64,000 bases of DNA, taken from HXMU1420-13 sp965229525 (GTDB lineage Bacteria; Bacteroidota; Rhodothermia; Balneolales; Balneolaceae). Positions 27,752 through 36,391 of this stretch are shown here, in pieces; the first letter of the stretch is position 1; every line of letters begins with the position of its first letter. A program made the position numbers and the translations under genes. The stretch covers positions 744,001 to 808,000 of the forward strand of contig OZ245886.1 in the NCBI GenBank assembly GCA_965229525.1. The letters are read 5' to 3'. The notes beneath the pieces were generated by a model. The model saw nothing but the letters and a program-made list of their open reading frames with translations, was not told where the DNA came from and searched no databases.

Positions 27752-28572
27752 TACAAATCCAGAATGATATCAGCACCCGGGCTTATTCCTAAAATCTCGT
27801 GTTGTTGAATTGCGACATTGAATTGCCACCCTTTCATTTTATAGCCAAAGCCAAAAGTATAGGTTATAGGTTCATAGGTAGCACCTATTCTTCCAATGAA
27901 ATTGTCGATAATTTCCACTTCGAGTCCGCCTCTATAGGCTACTGGAAAACGAACGTCTTTAATTACATCAAATACAAATGTGGCTTTTTGCTCAAGGTTA
28001 TACATCAAACCTATACTAATATCCTGTGGTAATTCTTCGTCGTTGAATTCAAAGCTGTATTGTGCTCTATTTATATTTCGAATTTTCGCGCCAAACCAAA
28101 GTGATTCGTTGATCTCTGCAAGTAAACCAAGCGATATATTTATTGCACCACCTGATCCATAATTCCCACCAAAGCTTACATGTCTGTATTGCAGAGAGGC
28201 ACCAGCGTGTATACCCTGAAATTCATATTTGAATCCGGTATTTATATTTGTTTCAGCATATAAGTCATCACCATACCTGTAAAACCCAATTGCTGAATGC
28301 CCCCCTAAAAGTGGAATACTTATAATGCTCGAAATGTCTGTTATTTCTGGAAACCCATAATATTGAAGCCCATAAAATCCCACAATGAGTCCATTTGATG
28401 AGATTGTTGATGGATTGGAAAATAAACCCCAGGAGTCTTCGTAAAGAGCCGTAGTTGCATTGCCTAATGCAGCACCTTTTGCACCAATTGTAGATTGAGC
28501 TGACGCATCACTAAATAAAAGTAATGCACAAACTAAACTAACTACGAATAGAATTTCAAACCTTTGTATCAT
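27751..28572 (-). CDS. PorV/PorQ-like outer-membrane beta-barrel protein
   Basis: A 273-aa protein with signal peptide ending SDASA. The start of the mature part (GAKGAALGNATTALYEDSWGLFSNPSTI) has the pattern shared by PorV, PorQ and FadL-type barrels of this group, where an early segment places the inner plug. The later strands and the final GADIILDL fit a barrel of about 12-14 strands. It is translationally coupled to the HhH barrel protein and divergent from porD with a 50-bp gap. A specific role in type IX secretion is possible but unproven. Confidence 0.6.
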   Translation of the reverse strand: MIQRFEILFVVSLVCALLLFSDASAQSTIGAKGAALGNATTALYEDSWGLFSNPSTISSNGLIVGFYGLQYYGFPEITDISSIISIPLLGGHSAIGFYRYGDDLYAETNINTGFKYEFQGIHAGASLQYRHVSFGGNYGSGGAINISLGLLAEINESLWFGAKIRNINRAQYSFEFNDEELPQDISIGLMYNLEQKATFVFDVIKDVRFPVAYRGGLEVEIIDNFIGRIGATYEPITYTFGFGYKMKGWQFNVAIQQHEILGISPGADIILDL

Positions 28573-28622
28573 AACCCCTGATCTACTCTAAATATGATCA
28601 CTGATTTATAAATAGTAAAGTG

Positions 28623-29522
28623 ATGTCTCTAAAAAACTTTAATTTATTATTAATCCTAATCTTTTCGGGACTTGTACAAGCTCAGGAATTCGAATGCCTA
28701 GTCACTATAAATGATGATCAACTTGAAGGGAATTCGTTCGATTACGTCGAGAATTCCCTTAAAACAGATCTTGAAGCCTATATAAATGAGTATCGTTGGA
28801 CAGAAATTGAATATGATGAGCAAGAGAGAATTCAATGCCAGATTAGCATAATTCTTCTTGCCGGAGATCAAGATTTTAATTTTTCCGCCGAGACCATAAT
28901 CCAATTACGTCGCCCTATTTATAGTACTAGTGCAGAAACAACTACCATTATTATCAGTGATGGAAGTTGGCAGTTCAGTTACCCTGAAGGGAAAAGTCTT
29001 ATTCATGATGATCTGCAATTTGAGCCATTAACAGGCTTTCTCGATTACTATCTATACCTCATGCTTGGGTTCGATTTCGATACATTTTCACAATTTGGTG
29101 GAACCGAATGGTTTGTGAAAGCACAAAATGTAGTTGATCTGGCTCAAAATTCATCAACGATAGGTTGGACAAGAAATACAAATAATGGGAGAAACCGATT
29201 TGTACTAATTAATGATTTGCTGAACAATAATTATGAGGCGATAAGAGACGCATATTACAATTATCACCGTAGAATTCTTGATAGTTTTGTATCAAATCCA
29301 AATCGGTCTAGAGCTGAACTTGTGGAACTTCTAGAAAGTCTTCGAGACGCTAAGCGTCGATCAACAAATAATTATTTATTTGATTTATTTTTTGGCACTA
29401 AAGCTAAAGAAATAGCATCCATATTAGAAGATGCCGAACCTGACTTAAAGTTCGAGGCATATAATATCCTTCGAGATGCTGATTCTGCTAACTTATCGGA
29501 ATACGAAGCTTTACAAAATTAA
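28623..29522 (+). CDS. porD: Type IX secretion system protein PorD (DUF4835)
   Basis: A 299-aa exported protein. The signal peptide FNLLLILIFSGLVQA is followed by EFECLVTINDDQLEG, as in the DUF4835/PorD family. Further family blocks are QLRRPIYSTSAETTT, LIHDDLQFEPLTGFLDYYLYLMLGFDFDTFSQFGG and RNRFVLINDLLNN. PorD is a periplasmic accessory of type IX secretion in Bacteroidota. I chose the ATG at 28623; a GTG sits just before it. porU and porV lie 24 kb to the right. A terminator-like hairpin follows the stop. Confidence 0.87.
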   Translation: MSLKNFNLLLILIFSGLVQAQEFECLVTINDDQLEGNSFDYVENSLKTDLEAYINEYRWTEIEYDEQERIQCQISIILLAGDQDFNFSAETIIQLRRPIYSTSAETTTIIISDGSWQFSYPEGKSLIHDDLQFEPLTGFLDYYLYLMLGFDFDTFSQFGGTEWFVKAQNVVDLAQNSSTIGWTRNTNNGRNRFVLINDLLNNNYEAIRDAYYNYHRRILDSFVSNPNRSRAELVELLESLRDAKRRSTNNYLFDLFFGTKAKEIASILEDAEPDLKFEAYNILRDADSANLSEYEALQN

Positions 29523-29523
29523 T

Positions 29524-29548
29524 AAGCCTGAGATCATTCAAGCTTTTT
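29524..29548 (+). terminator. Probable rho-independent terminator after porD
   Basis: AAGCCTGA (29524-29531) pairs with TCAAGCTT (29538-29545), with seven of eight pairs formed and a 6-nt loop, followed by a run of T to 29548. It starts 2 bp after the porD stop. Confidence 0.5.
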
Positions 29549-29627
29549 AACATTGTTAGTTTTGAAAAAAAGATGTGAATAGCACAAAATTCTTTGTAGG
29601 TACTTTCCTATATTTATGACCCCAAAA

Positions 29628-29638
29628 AAGCGGTTCCA
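29628..29638 (+). promoter_or_regulatory. Shared AAGCGGTTCCA motif before etfB
   Basis: The 11-bp sequence is identical to one before the acyl-CoA dehydrogenase at 33.9 kb, at a similar distance from the start codon (31 versus 26 bp). Here it is part of a small palindrome, GGTTC-CACA-GAACC (29632-29645). A near -7 box (TATATTTA, 29609-29616) lies upstream. Confidence 0.4.
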
Positions 29639-29669
29639 CAGAACCCACATCAAGTGAAAAATTAATTGA

Positions 29670-30440
29670 ATGAAATTTCTTGTAAGTATTAAAATGGTGC
29701 CAGATGTATATGCACCATTCCAAATAAAAGACGGTGAATTGATAATGGATGGTGATCGGATGGTTTTAAACGCCTATGATGCCTCCGCAGTAGAAGAAGC
29801 ACTCGTATTAACTGAGAAATACGGGGGTGAAGTAGAAGTAGTTTGTGTTGGTTCAGCCAAAGCATCGGAGACTATTCGAAAGGCTCTGGCAATGGGTGCT
29901 GCAAAAGGGTATCACATCCAAACTAATGGCGATGAGAACTATGATTCTACAAGTTATGCAAATATTCTTGCCGCTTTTTGTAAAGACCGAGATTTTGACA
30001 TTCTCTCATTTGGTAAACAATCTCAAGACACCGACTCTGGATTAACCGGTGGCATGGTTGCAGAGTTACTTAATGTACCTTACGCAACAAATGCAGTTGG
30101 ATTGGATATTGAAGATTCCAAATTAGTTGTAAAGCGCCAGGGTGATACTGGACAAGAAATGATTGAACTACCTACTCCGTGTCTGGTTACTTGTTCTAAT
30201 GATATGAATGAGCCCAGAATTCCGAATCTAAAGGGTATTATGGCATCAAAGAGAAAGCCAATAGAAAGTATCACAATTGGAGATTTGGGAGTTGATGAAG
30301 CACATCTATCTGCATCAACAAAAGTAACTTCTTTTGAGCCAGTGCCTGCTAGAGCAGCAGGACAAAAATTTGAGGGAGAACCTGATGAAATCGCTGTTCA
30401 GGTGGCTCAACTACTCGATACTGAAGCAAACGCACTTTAA
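29670..30440 (+). CDS. etfB: Electron transfer flavoprotein subunit beta
   Basis: A 256-aa ETF beta subunit (FixA type). Typical blocks are KFLVSIKMVPDVYAPFQI at the start, LNAYDASAVEEALVLTEKYGG, FGKQSQDTDSGLTGGMVAELL and IPNLKGIMASKRKPIE. With EtfA it forms a soluble heterodimer that takes electrons from acyl-CoA dehydrogenases and passes them to the FixC/FixX quinone reductase encoded next. The gap to etfA is 19 bp. The two dehydrogenases downstream are probable electron donors. Confidence 0.95.
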   Translation: MKFLVSIKMVPDVYAPFQIKDGELIMDGDRMVLNAYDASAVEEALVLTEKYGGEVEVVCVGSAKASETIRKALAMGAAKGYHIQTNGDENYDSTSYANILAAFCKDRDFDILSFGKQSQDTDSGLTGGMVAELLNVPYATNAVGLDIEDSKLVVKRQGDTGQEMIELPTPCLVTCSNDMNEPRIPNLKGIMASKRKPIESITIGDLGVDEAHLSASTKVTSFEPVPARAAGQKFEGEPDEIAVQVAQLLDTEANAL

Positions 30441-30459
30441 CCTTTTTTGACTTTAAACA

Positions 30460-31434
30460 ATGAGTACGATTTTAACCTATGTTGCCATTGCTGATGGCAA
30501 AGTAAAACGTTCATCACTAGAAGTATTATCCCACTGTAAAAGCCTGGCAGATTCTAATGGCATGAATTGCGAAGCAGTTATTATTGATGAAAATGCAGCT
30601 TCTTTTACTGATGATGTATCAAAATATGGAGCTTCAAAAATTTATACCATTTCTGGTGAATCATTTAAAAACCATCAAAATGGAAGTTTACTAAAAGCAC
30701 TTTCAACCGCCATTGAAGCTAGTTCTCCTAAAGTAGTAGCATTTGCATCCACGGAAGGCACGAAAGATATCTTAGGAGCTTTAGCTGCTAATAGAGGAGC
30801 AGGAGTTGTAGCAGATGTTTCTTCCTTTTCAATTAATGGCGATGGAGTAAAAGCTCAACGCCCTATGATGGCCGCAAAAATCATGGGGAATGTAGATGTA
30901 ACTGGTGATACCATTTTAGTTTCTGTTCGATCTGGTTCTTATGATCTAAATGAAAACCCTACTACCGCCAATGTTGTAGCAGTAGAGGTTGGTGTCACAG
31001 AAGCTGATTTAAGGTCTACACTTAGAGAAATAATTTCCGCAACTGGAGATACTATCGACTTAAACGAAGCAGAAGCAATTGTCGCGGCAGGTCGTGGAGT
31101 TAAAGACGAAGATGCAAAAGCTTTGATCTCCGAGTTAGCTACAGTTCTTAATGCTGGAATAGGAGCCTCTAGAGCTTTAACCGAGGCCGGAGTTTACGAT
31201 CCCAGTCTTCAAATCGGACAAACTGGTAAAGTAGTTTCACCTCAACTTTATATCGCAGTTGGTATTTCGGGTGCTATTCAACACACAGCAGGCATGGCAA
31301 ATAGCAAAGTTATCGTTGCGATCAATAAAGATGCAGATGCTCCAATTTTTGAAGTTGCTGATTATGGAATTGTCGGCGATTTGTACAAAATTCTTCCACC
31401 TTTCATTGAAGAAATAAAACGAATTAAGAATTAG
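30460..31434 (+). CDS. etfA: Electron transfer flavoprotein subunit alpha
   Basis: A 324-aa ETF alpha subunit. The C-terminal FAD-binding domain shows VVAAGRGVKDED, SRALTEAGVYDPSLQIGQTGK, QLYIAVGISGAIQHTAGM and IVAINKDADAPIFEVADYGIVGD, split here as separate motifs. It carries the redox FAD of the ETF dimer. It follows etfB closely and is separated from fixC by an intergenic palindromic repeat. Confidence 0.95.
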   Translation: MSTILTYVAIADGKVKRSSLEVLSHCKSLADSNGMNCEAVIIDENAASFTDDVSKYGASKIYTISGESFKNHQNGSLLKALSTAIEASSPKVVAFASTEGTKDILGALAANRGAGVVADVSSFSINGDGVKAQRPMMAAKIMGNVDVTGDTILVSVRSGSYDLNENPTTANVVAVEVGVTEADLRSTLREIISATGDTIDLNEAEAIVAAGRGVKDEDAKALISELATVLNAGIGASRALTEAGVYDPSLQIGQTGKVVSPQLYIAVGISGAIQHTAGMANSKVIVAINKDADAPIFEVADYGIVGDLYKILPPFIEEIKRIKN

Positions 31435-31439
31435 GATTA

Positions 31440-31510
31440 GTCATCGCGAGGAACGAAGCCATCTCTTCTAGATTGCTGCGATTTTCGCTAAACTCATCCC
31501 TCGCAATGAC
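31440..31510. repeat. REP-like intergenic palindrome (GTCATCGCGAGG type)
   Basis: GTCATCGCGAGG (31440-31451) and CCTCGCAATGAC (31499-31510) are inverted arms matching at 11 of 12 positions. Between them are GAACGAAGCCATCTCTT and GATTGCTGCG. The arms closely resemble the GTCATTGCGAGGAACGAAG repeat scattered through many bacterial genomes. This copy looks degenerate. It lies between etfA and fixC and could fold in the message. Confidence 0.6.
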
Positions 31511-31520
31511 AAGTTAGTAT

Positions 31521-32846
31521 ATGGACGATAAATTTGATTGTATAGTAATTGGCGGAGGAGTTGCTGGTCTTGCAGCTTCAATGATTCTTGCCAAGAATAA
31601 CATGAAATTCCTTCTTATTGAACGAGGTGAATTTGCCGGAGCTAAGAATGTATCCGGTGGGGTTCTCTGGGGAAGTGATTTGGATCGTCTGGTTCCTAAT
31701 TATTGGGAGGAAGAAGATGGTGGTTGGGAGCGTTTTATAAATCATCGGCGCCTCACATTCATGGATCAGCAATCGACGTTTTCGTTGGATTTTAAATCAT
31801 CACATTTTAATGAAGCACCATATTCTGGTGTGGTAGTTCTTCGCTCAAAATTTGATAACTGGCTTTCAGGTAAAGTACAAGAGGCTATCGATGCCAGTGA
31901 TTATGCTATGGATTCATTCATCGCGACCAACATAAAAGTTGACGAAGTGATGATGGAAAACGGCAAAGCTGTGGGTATCAAAACCGGAGAGGATGAGTTT
32001 TTCGCAGACTCAGTCATTATTGCGGAAGGCGTAAATAATCTACTTACTCGTCAGGTAGGTCTGCAAGATCAATACGTCCCTGCTGACCATATGCTCACAG
32101 GTATCAAAGAAATCATTCGATTTGATCAGAAGGTTTTGGAGGACCGATTTCAACTAAATGGACTTTCCGGAATGAGCAATGAATTTGTTGGTTGGGCAAC
32201 AGATGGCGTTGAAGGTGGTGGGTTCCTGTACACTAATCGTGATACAATTTCACTTGGTTTAGTTATTGGAATTAAAGACATGCGAGAGAAGAAGAGAAGT
32301 CCACATGATTTGTTGAATCACTTCAAATCACATCCAACGATTGCTGATGCCATCCAGGGAGGAGAAATTGTCGAGTATTCGGCTCATGTTGTTTCTTCTG
32401 GTGATTCGCGTGCAATGCCGAAAGAATTATATACTGATGGAGTCCTGATCGCCGGTGAAGCTGCTAATCTTTTGATGAATGCTGGTAAAGCTATCCAGGG
32501 CATGGATTATGCTATGCGTTCCGGGATACTAGCCGCAGAAACAATTGTTGAAGCAAAAGAAAAAGGCGACTATAGTGCCTCAACAATGAAAAACTATCGT
32601 TCAAAAATGGATGATAGTTATGTGATGAAAGACATCAAGAACTTTCAAGACGCCGTTCATCTTCTCCATACAGATACCATGCAGAATAAGGTTCCTAACC
32701 TAGTATGTGACTTTGGCCGACAGTTTTTCACCATTAAAAATGAACCGACTCCAAAATCAGAAAAAATGCTATTTGGAGCTATCAAACGACACTCATCACT
32801 TTGGGAGTTAGCCAAACTAGGATTTAAAGCAAGAAAGAGCTTATGA
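31521..32846 (+). CDS. fixC: FixC-like ETF:quinone oxidoreductase flavoprotein
   Basis: A 441-aa FAD-dependent oxidoreductase. The dinucleotide-binding motif VIGGGVAGLAASMILAKNN is at residues 9-27, followed by LLIERGEFAGAKNVSGG. The AGEAANLLMNAGKAIQGMDYAMRSG block near 310-335 is typical of FixC and the ETF-QO family. It lacks the C-terminal ferredoxin part of one-chain ETF-QO; that part is encoded by the overlapping fixX. It should pass electrons from ETF to membrane quinone. The coding regions overlap by 4 bp (ATGA). Confidence 0.92.
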   Translation: MDDKFDCIVIGGGVAGLAASMILAKNNMKFLLIERGEFAGAKNVSGGVLWGSDLDRLVPNYWEEEDGGWERFINHRRLTFMDQQSTFSLDFKSSHFNEAPYSGVVVLRSKFDNWLSGKVQEAIDASDYAMDSFIATNIKVDEVMMENGKAVGIKTGEDEFFADSVIIAEGVNNLLTRQVGLQDQYVPADHMLTGIKEIIRFDQKVLEDRFQLNGLSGMSNEFVGWATDGVEGGGFLYTNRDTISLGLVIGIKDMREKKRSPHDLLNHFKSHPTIADAIQGGEIVEYSAHVVSSGDSRAMPKELYTDGVLIAGEAANLLMNAGKAIQGMDYAMRSGILAAETIVEAKEKGDYSASTMKNYRSKMDDSYVMKDIKNFQDAVHLLHTDTMQNKVPNLVCDFGRQFFTIKNEPTPKSEKMLFGAIKRHSSLWELAKLGFKARKSL

Positions 32847-33145
32847 AATTACTCAATCTATCAGAACGCCTTGGGTTAGTTAATTATAGAAATCAATCTA
32901 AATCTGAGATTAAGCCACATATTGTCGTGGATACAGACATCTGTAATTCAGGCTGTCCTCATAAATGCACTACGTGGGTTTGCCCGGCAAATTGTTATAC
33001 CATGGATGAAGAGAACAAAGTTCATTTTCAGGTAGAAGATTGTATTGAGTGCGGAACCTGTATGTATGCCTGTGATCAGGGCGCTGTTGATTGGAATTAC
33101 CCAGATCCAGAAATTGGTCGAGGTGTTAACTGGAATTTTGGATAA
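32843..33145 (+). CDS. fixX: FixX-like ferredoxin
   Basis: A 100-aa ferredoxin-like protein. Cysteines occur as CNSGCPHKC near residues 34-42, CPANC near 48-52, and CIECGTCMYAC near 73-83, and the protein ends with NWNFG. It supplies the 4Fe-4S centre for FixC and so completes a two-chain ETF:quinone oxidoreductase. The start overlaps fixC by four bases. Its stop codon directly abuts the stop of the opposing vapC gene. Confidence 0.92.
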   Translation: MKLLNLSERLGLVNYRNQSKSEIKPHIVVDTDICNSGCPHKCTTWVCPANCYTMDEENKVHFQVEDCIECGTCMYACDQGAVDWNYPDPEIGRGVNWNFG

Positions 33146-33526
33146 TTAAAATCCCAGTTCTTGTAAATCCTCATCTTTTGTTGCCAGAGGGATATCTTTC
33201 AGTAATGCTGTTGCAACAATAATCCGATCAGCGGGGTCATCAGGAAAATTCTCCGGTAATCTTTGCTGAGCTAAAATCACTTCTTCATCTATAGGAAGGA
33301 CTTTACAAATTTGATTGTCTGTGGCACGTCGAATCCAGGTCTCAAAATCTGGTAGTAAATCTAATTCCCCTTGTCGAAATAAAAGTTCAGCTTCCCAAAT
33401 TGTAGCAGCTGAAATAACTATCTCACCGCTTAGAGCCTGTTCATCTAAAATTGCTCTTTCCGATTCATCGAGGTCCCCTTCTTCCAGAAGCCACCACAAC
33501 CAAACATGTGTATCCAATAATATCAT
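33146..33526 (-). CDS. vapC: PIN-domain toxin, VapC family
   Basis: A 126-aa PIN-domain ribonuclease. The acidic residues of the active site are D5 (ILLDTHVWLWW), E45 (AATIWEAELL) and D97/D100 (DDPADRIIVATALL). VapC toxins cleave tRNA or rRNA when freed from VapB. The ATG overlaps the vapB stop by 4 bp. The cassette lies between fixX and an acyl-CoA dehydrogenase, on the opposite strand to both. Confidence 0.92.
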   Translation of the reverse strand: MILLDTHVWLWWLLEEGDLDESERAILDEQALSGEIVISAATIWEAELLFRQGELDLLPDFETWIRRATDNQICKVLPIDEEVILAQQRLPENFPDDPADRIIVATALLKDIPLATKDEDLQELGF

Positions 33527-33780
33527 GGTTTCTTCAATTTAAAAGTTGAAAATCCAGATTTAGCAGCATTAAGCCCTCCCATCTTTCCAGTCTTTAATGA
33601 GCTCCTAAAACTGTTATCAACTTTTGGCTTCGCTGGTTCTGATGGTTTAATAGGACTGATCTCACCTAACTCTCGTTGAAGAGCTCGAGTAAACAGTTGT
33701 TTTAATGAAATCCCTTCTTCCACTGCTTTGATTTTAGCCTTCTTCAGAATTTCATCGGGTAATTCTATTGTAGTTCGCAT
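33523..33780 (-). CDS. vapB: VapB-type ribbon-helix-helix antitoxin
   Basis: An 85-aa antitoxin. Residues 1-40 form the ribbon-helix-helix DNA-binding part (MRTTIELPDEILKKAKIKA, then SLKQLFTRALQREL). The C-terminal half is basic and probably wraps around VapC. It is the first gene of the operon, as is usual, and likely represses it. AT-rich repeats just upstream may be its operator. Confidence 0.85.
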   Translation of the reverse strand: MRTTIELPDEILKKAKIKAVEEGISLKQLFTRALQRELGEISPIKPSEPAKPKVDNSFRSSLKTGKMGGLNAAKSGFSTFKLKKP

Positions 33781-33790
33781 GATATCATAT

Positions 33791-33811
33791 TACCATATAC
33801 CCATATATATG
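33791..33811 (-). promoter_or_regulatory. Repeats upstream of vapB, possible VapB operator
   Basis: CCATATA occurs twice, 8 bp apart (33793-33799 and 33801-33807), and CATATATATG (33802-33811) is a perfect 10-bp palindrome. Position just before the antitoxin start fits autoregulation. The AT-rich context makes chance possible. Confidence 0.35.
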
Positions 33812-33862
33812 TCAATACAATTTTACTATGATTTTTAACATCCAATTTGATGTGATTTTCGT

Positions 33863-33882
33863 TATTTTTGGAAGCGGTTCCA
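33863..33882 (+). promoter_or_regulatory. -7 box and AAGCGGTTCCA motif before acyl-CoA dehydrogenase
   Basis: TATTTTTG (33863-33870) matches TAnnTTTG exactly. It is followed at once by AAGCGGTTCCA (33872-33882), identical to the motif before etfB. The dehydrogenase ATG is 26 bp downstream. The placement just after the -7 box would suit an operator near the transcription start. Confidence 0.45.
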
Positions 33883-33908
33883 TTAACTAAAAACAAGACT
33901 ATCACAAA

Positions 33909-35081
33909 ATGCAAAATGTAGTTGATCAAGCTCTTTCATTTGAGTTAAACGAAGACCAAAAAATGATTCGTGACTCGGTAAAAGACTTTGTAGAAAGAAA
34001 TGTTGCACCTACTGTTTCAGAGAGAGACCAATCCAAAGAATTCCCACATGATATTGTTAAGCAACTTGGCGAAATGGGAATGCTTGGCATCTACCACGAA
34101 GAGCAATATGGTGGTGCTGGTTTTGATACAATTAGTTTTTGTCTGGCATTGGAGGAGATTGCCAGGTGGGATGCTTCTTTAGCTTTAACTGTTGCATCAC
34201 ATTCTTCACTAGGAACTGGACACATTGCAATTGCGGGTTCTCACGAGCAAAAACTGAAGTACATGCCAGAACTTTGTGCCGGTGAGAAATTAGGTGCATG
34301 GTGTTTGACAGAGCCAGGTTCAGGGTCGGATGCATCAGGAATGAAAACGACCGCTATCAAAGATGGTGACAATTACATCTTAAATGGTTCGAAGATCTTC
34401 ATCACTCAAGGTTCTGTTGGTGACATTTATGTTGTTTTGGCAAAAACTGATCCAACAAAAGGAACCAAGGGCATAAGCGCTTTCATCGTTGAAAGGCATT
34501 GGAACGGTGTAAAACCTGGCGTTGGAATGCACAAATTAGGAATGAACTCCTCAGATACCACAGAAGTGGTTTTTGAGAATGTAGTGGTCCCTGCAGAAAA
34601 CCTACTTGGTGAAGAAGGAATGGGTTTTATCGATACTATGAAAGTATTAGACGGTGGTAGAGTTGGCATTGCTGCTTTATCAGTTGGAATTGCTCGTGGC
34701 GCACTAGAAGAATCACTTCAGTATTCCATGGAAAGGAAACAATTTGGCTCTCCTATCGGAAATTTCCAGTATTTGGAAGGCAAGCTTGTTGATATGGCTA
34801 CCGAAATTGATGCTGCCCGACTTTTAGTATGGAGAGCAGCCTGGCTAAAAGATCTTGGAAAGCCTTATACAAAAGAAGCCTCCATGGCGAAATTATTTGC
34901 AAGTGAATTATCAGTTCAGGCCGCACTTGAAGCCGTTCAAATACATGGCGGATATGGATATACCAAAGAATATCATGTCGAGCGCTTTTTGCGCGATTCT
35001 AAGTTGATGACTATTGGAGAAGGAACTTCTGAAGTGCAACGATTGATCATTGCTCGAGAATTAAAAAAATCACTTTCATAA
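33909..35081 (+). CDS. Acyl-CoA dehydrogenase
   Basis: A 390-aa flavoenzyme of the acyl-CoA dehydrogenase family. The blocks AWCLTEPGSGSDASGMKT (FAD and substrate side), KIFITQGSVGDIYVVLAKTD, RKQFGSPIGNFQYLEGKLVDMATEIDAAR and QIHGGYGYTKEYHVERFLRD are clear. The catalytic base is E371 in TIGEGTSEVQR, the position used by short- and medium-chain enzymes. It oxidises an acyl-CoA and gives the electrons to ETF encoded nearby. Chain-length preference cannot be told with certainty. Confidence 0.93.
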   Translation: MQNVVDQALSFELNEDQKMIRDSVKDFVERNVAPTVSERDQSKEFPHDIVKQLGEMGMLGIYHEEQYGGAGFDTISFCLALEEIARWDASLALTVASHSSLGTGHIAIAGSHEQKLKYMPELCAGEKLGAWCLTEPGSGSDASGMKTTAIKDGDNYILNGSKIFITQGSVGDIYVVLAKTDPTKGTKGISAFIVERHWNGVKPGVGMHKLGMNSSDTTEVVFENVVVPAENLLGEEGMGFIDTMKVLDGGRVGIAALSVGIARGALEESLQYSMERKQFGSPIGNFQYLEGKLVDMATEIDAARLLVWRAAWLKDLGKPYTKEASMAKLFASELSVQAALEAVQIHGGYGYTKEYHVERFLRDSKLMTIGEGTSEVQRLIIARELKKSLS

Positions 35082-35155
35082 TTAAAATAGCGTATTCCTT
35101 AATAGTGAATTCAGCTATATTCAGCGATAATTGAATCATCAAATACAGCGAACGA

Positions 35156-36358
35156 ATGGCTAAAAACCTATTCAACATCGACGATGCCCTCCTTTTTGAA
35201 TCGGAGTTAAACGAAGAAGATCGACTAATCATGGAGACAGCTCGAGATTATGCTCAGGCAAATCTCGAACCACGAGCTTTGAAGGGAAATACAGAAGAGT
35301 ATTTCGATATGGGCATTGCCAAAGAGATGGGAGAAATGGGTTTACTAGGAGTAAATATCCCAGAAGAATATGGTGGAGCCGGTGCCAGCTACACTGCTTA
35401 TGGTTTAGTTGCTCGTGAAGTTGAACGGGTAGACTCAGGCTACAGATCATTTATGAGTGTACAGTCTTCTTTGGTGATGTATCCAATTTCAATATTTGGT
35501 ACAGAGGAACAAAAACAGCGTTTTATTCCAAGATTAGCATCTGGTGAGATCATTGGCTGTTTTGGACTTACAGAACCTGATCATGGTTCAGATCCTGGAT
35601 CTATGGTTACAACTGCAATTAAAGTTGATGGTGGCTGGAAATTAAACGGCGCTAAAATGTGGATCACTAATTCCCCTATTGCTGATCTTGCTGTTGTATG
35701 GGCCAAAGCAAAAGAATCAGCAAGTGATGAAGGCGTAATTCGAGGATTCCTGGTAGAAAAAGGAATGAAAGGTTTCAGTGCTCCTCATACGAAATATAAA
35801 ATGAGTCTCCGCGCATCAGAAACCGGTGAACTTGTTTTTGATGATGTATTTGTTCCAGATGAAAATATGTTCCCAGACGTAACCGGACTCAAAGGACCAT
35901 TCATGTGCTTGAATAGTGCCAGATATGGCATTGCATGGGGAACTATCGGTGCTGCTGAGTTTTGCTACCAAAATGCTAGACAGTATGTATTGGATAGAAA
36001 ACAATTTGGTAAGCCGTTGGCAGCAAATCAATTGATCCAAACGAAATTAGCAAACATGTTGACCGACATCACGGCTATGCAAATGCTGGCACTTCGTTTA
36101 GGTCAGCTTAAAGATGCAGATCGTGACCACCCGTCAATGACATCCCTTGCCAAAAGAAACAATTGTGGTAAAGCATTAGAAATCGCAAGAATTGCTCGCG
36201 ATATGCATGGTGGAAATGGTATTACTGGAGATTACCGAATCATTCATCACATGATGAATCTCGAATCCGTGAATACGTACGAAGGCACCTATGATATTCA
36301 TGGTTTGATATTGGGTCGCGAAATCACAGGTATCCAATCCTTTACTCCAAAAGGATAG
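35156..36358 (+). CDS. Glutaryl-CoA dehydrogenase-like acyl-CoA dehydrogenase
   Basis: A 400-aa member of the same family. The segment DSGYRSFMSVQSSLVMYPI carries the arginine that in glutaryl-CoA dehydrogenase contacts the substrate carboxylate. The catalytic base is E376 in VNTYEGTYDIH, and RDMHGGNGITGDYRIIHHMMNLE is characteristic of this subgroup. It would convert glutaryl-CoA to crotonyl-CoA in lysine or tryptophan breakdown, with ETF as acceptor. It follows the other dehydrogenase by 74 bp. Confidence 0.87.
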   Translation: MAKNLFNIDDALLFESELNEEDRLIMETARDYAQANLEPRALKGNTEEYFDMGIAKEMGEMGLLGVNIPEEYGGAGASYTAYGLVAREVERVDSGYRSFMSVQSSLVMYPISIFGTEEQKQRFIPRLASGEIIGCFGLTEPDHGSDPGSMVTTAIKVDGGWKLNGAKMWITNSPIADLAVVWAKAKESASDEGVIRGFLVEKGMKGFSAPHTKYKMSLRASETGELVFDDVFVPDENMFPDVTGLKGPFMCLNSARYGIAWGTIGAAEFCYQNARQYVLDRKQFGKPLAANQLIQTKLANMLTDITAMQMLALRLGQLKDADRDHPSMTSLAKRNNCGKALEIARIARDMHGGNGITGDYRIIHHMMNLESVNTYEGTYDIHGLILGREITGIQSFTPKG

Positions 36359-36391
36359 AATTTTTCAATCGATCTTTTGTAATTTCTAAGT

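Noticed and set aside
29670..33145. A nitrogen-fixation fixABCX operon
   Set aside because: There are no nif genes near, and the neighbours are acyl-CoA dehydrogenases. Electron transfer to quinone in fatty-acid or amino-acid oxidation fits better.
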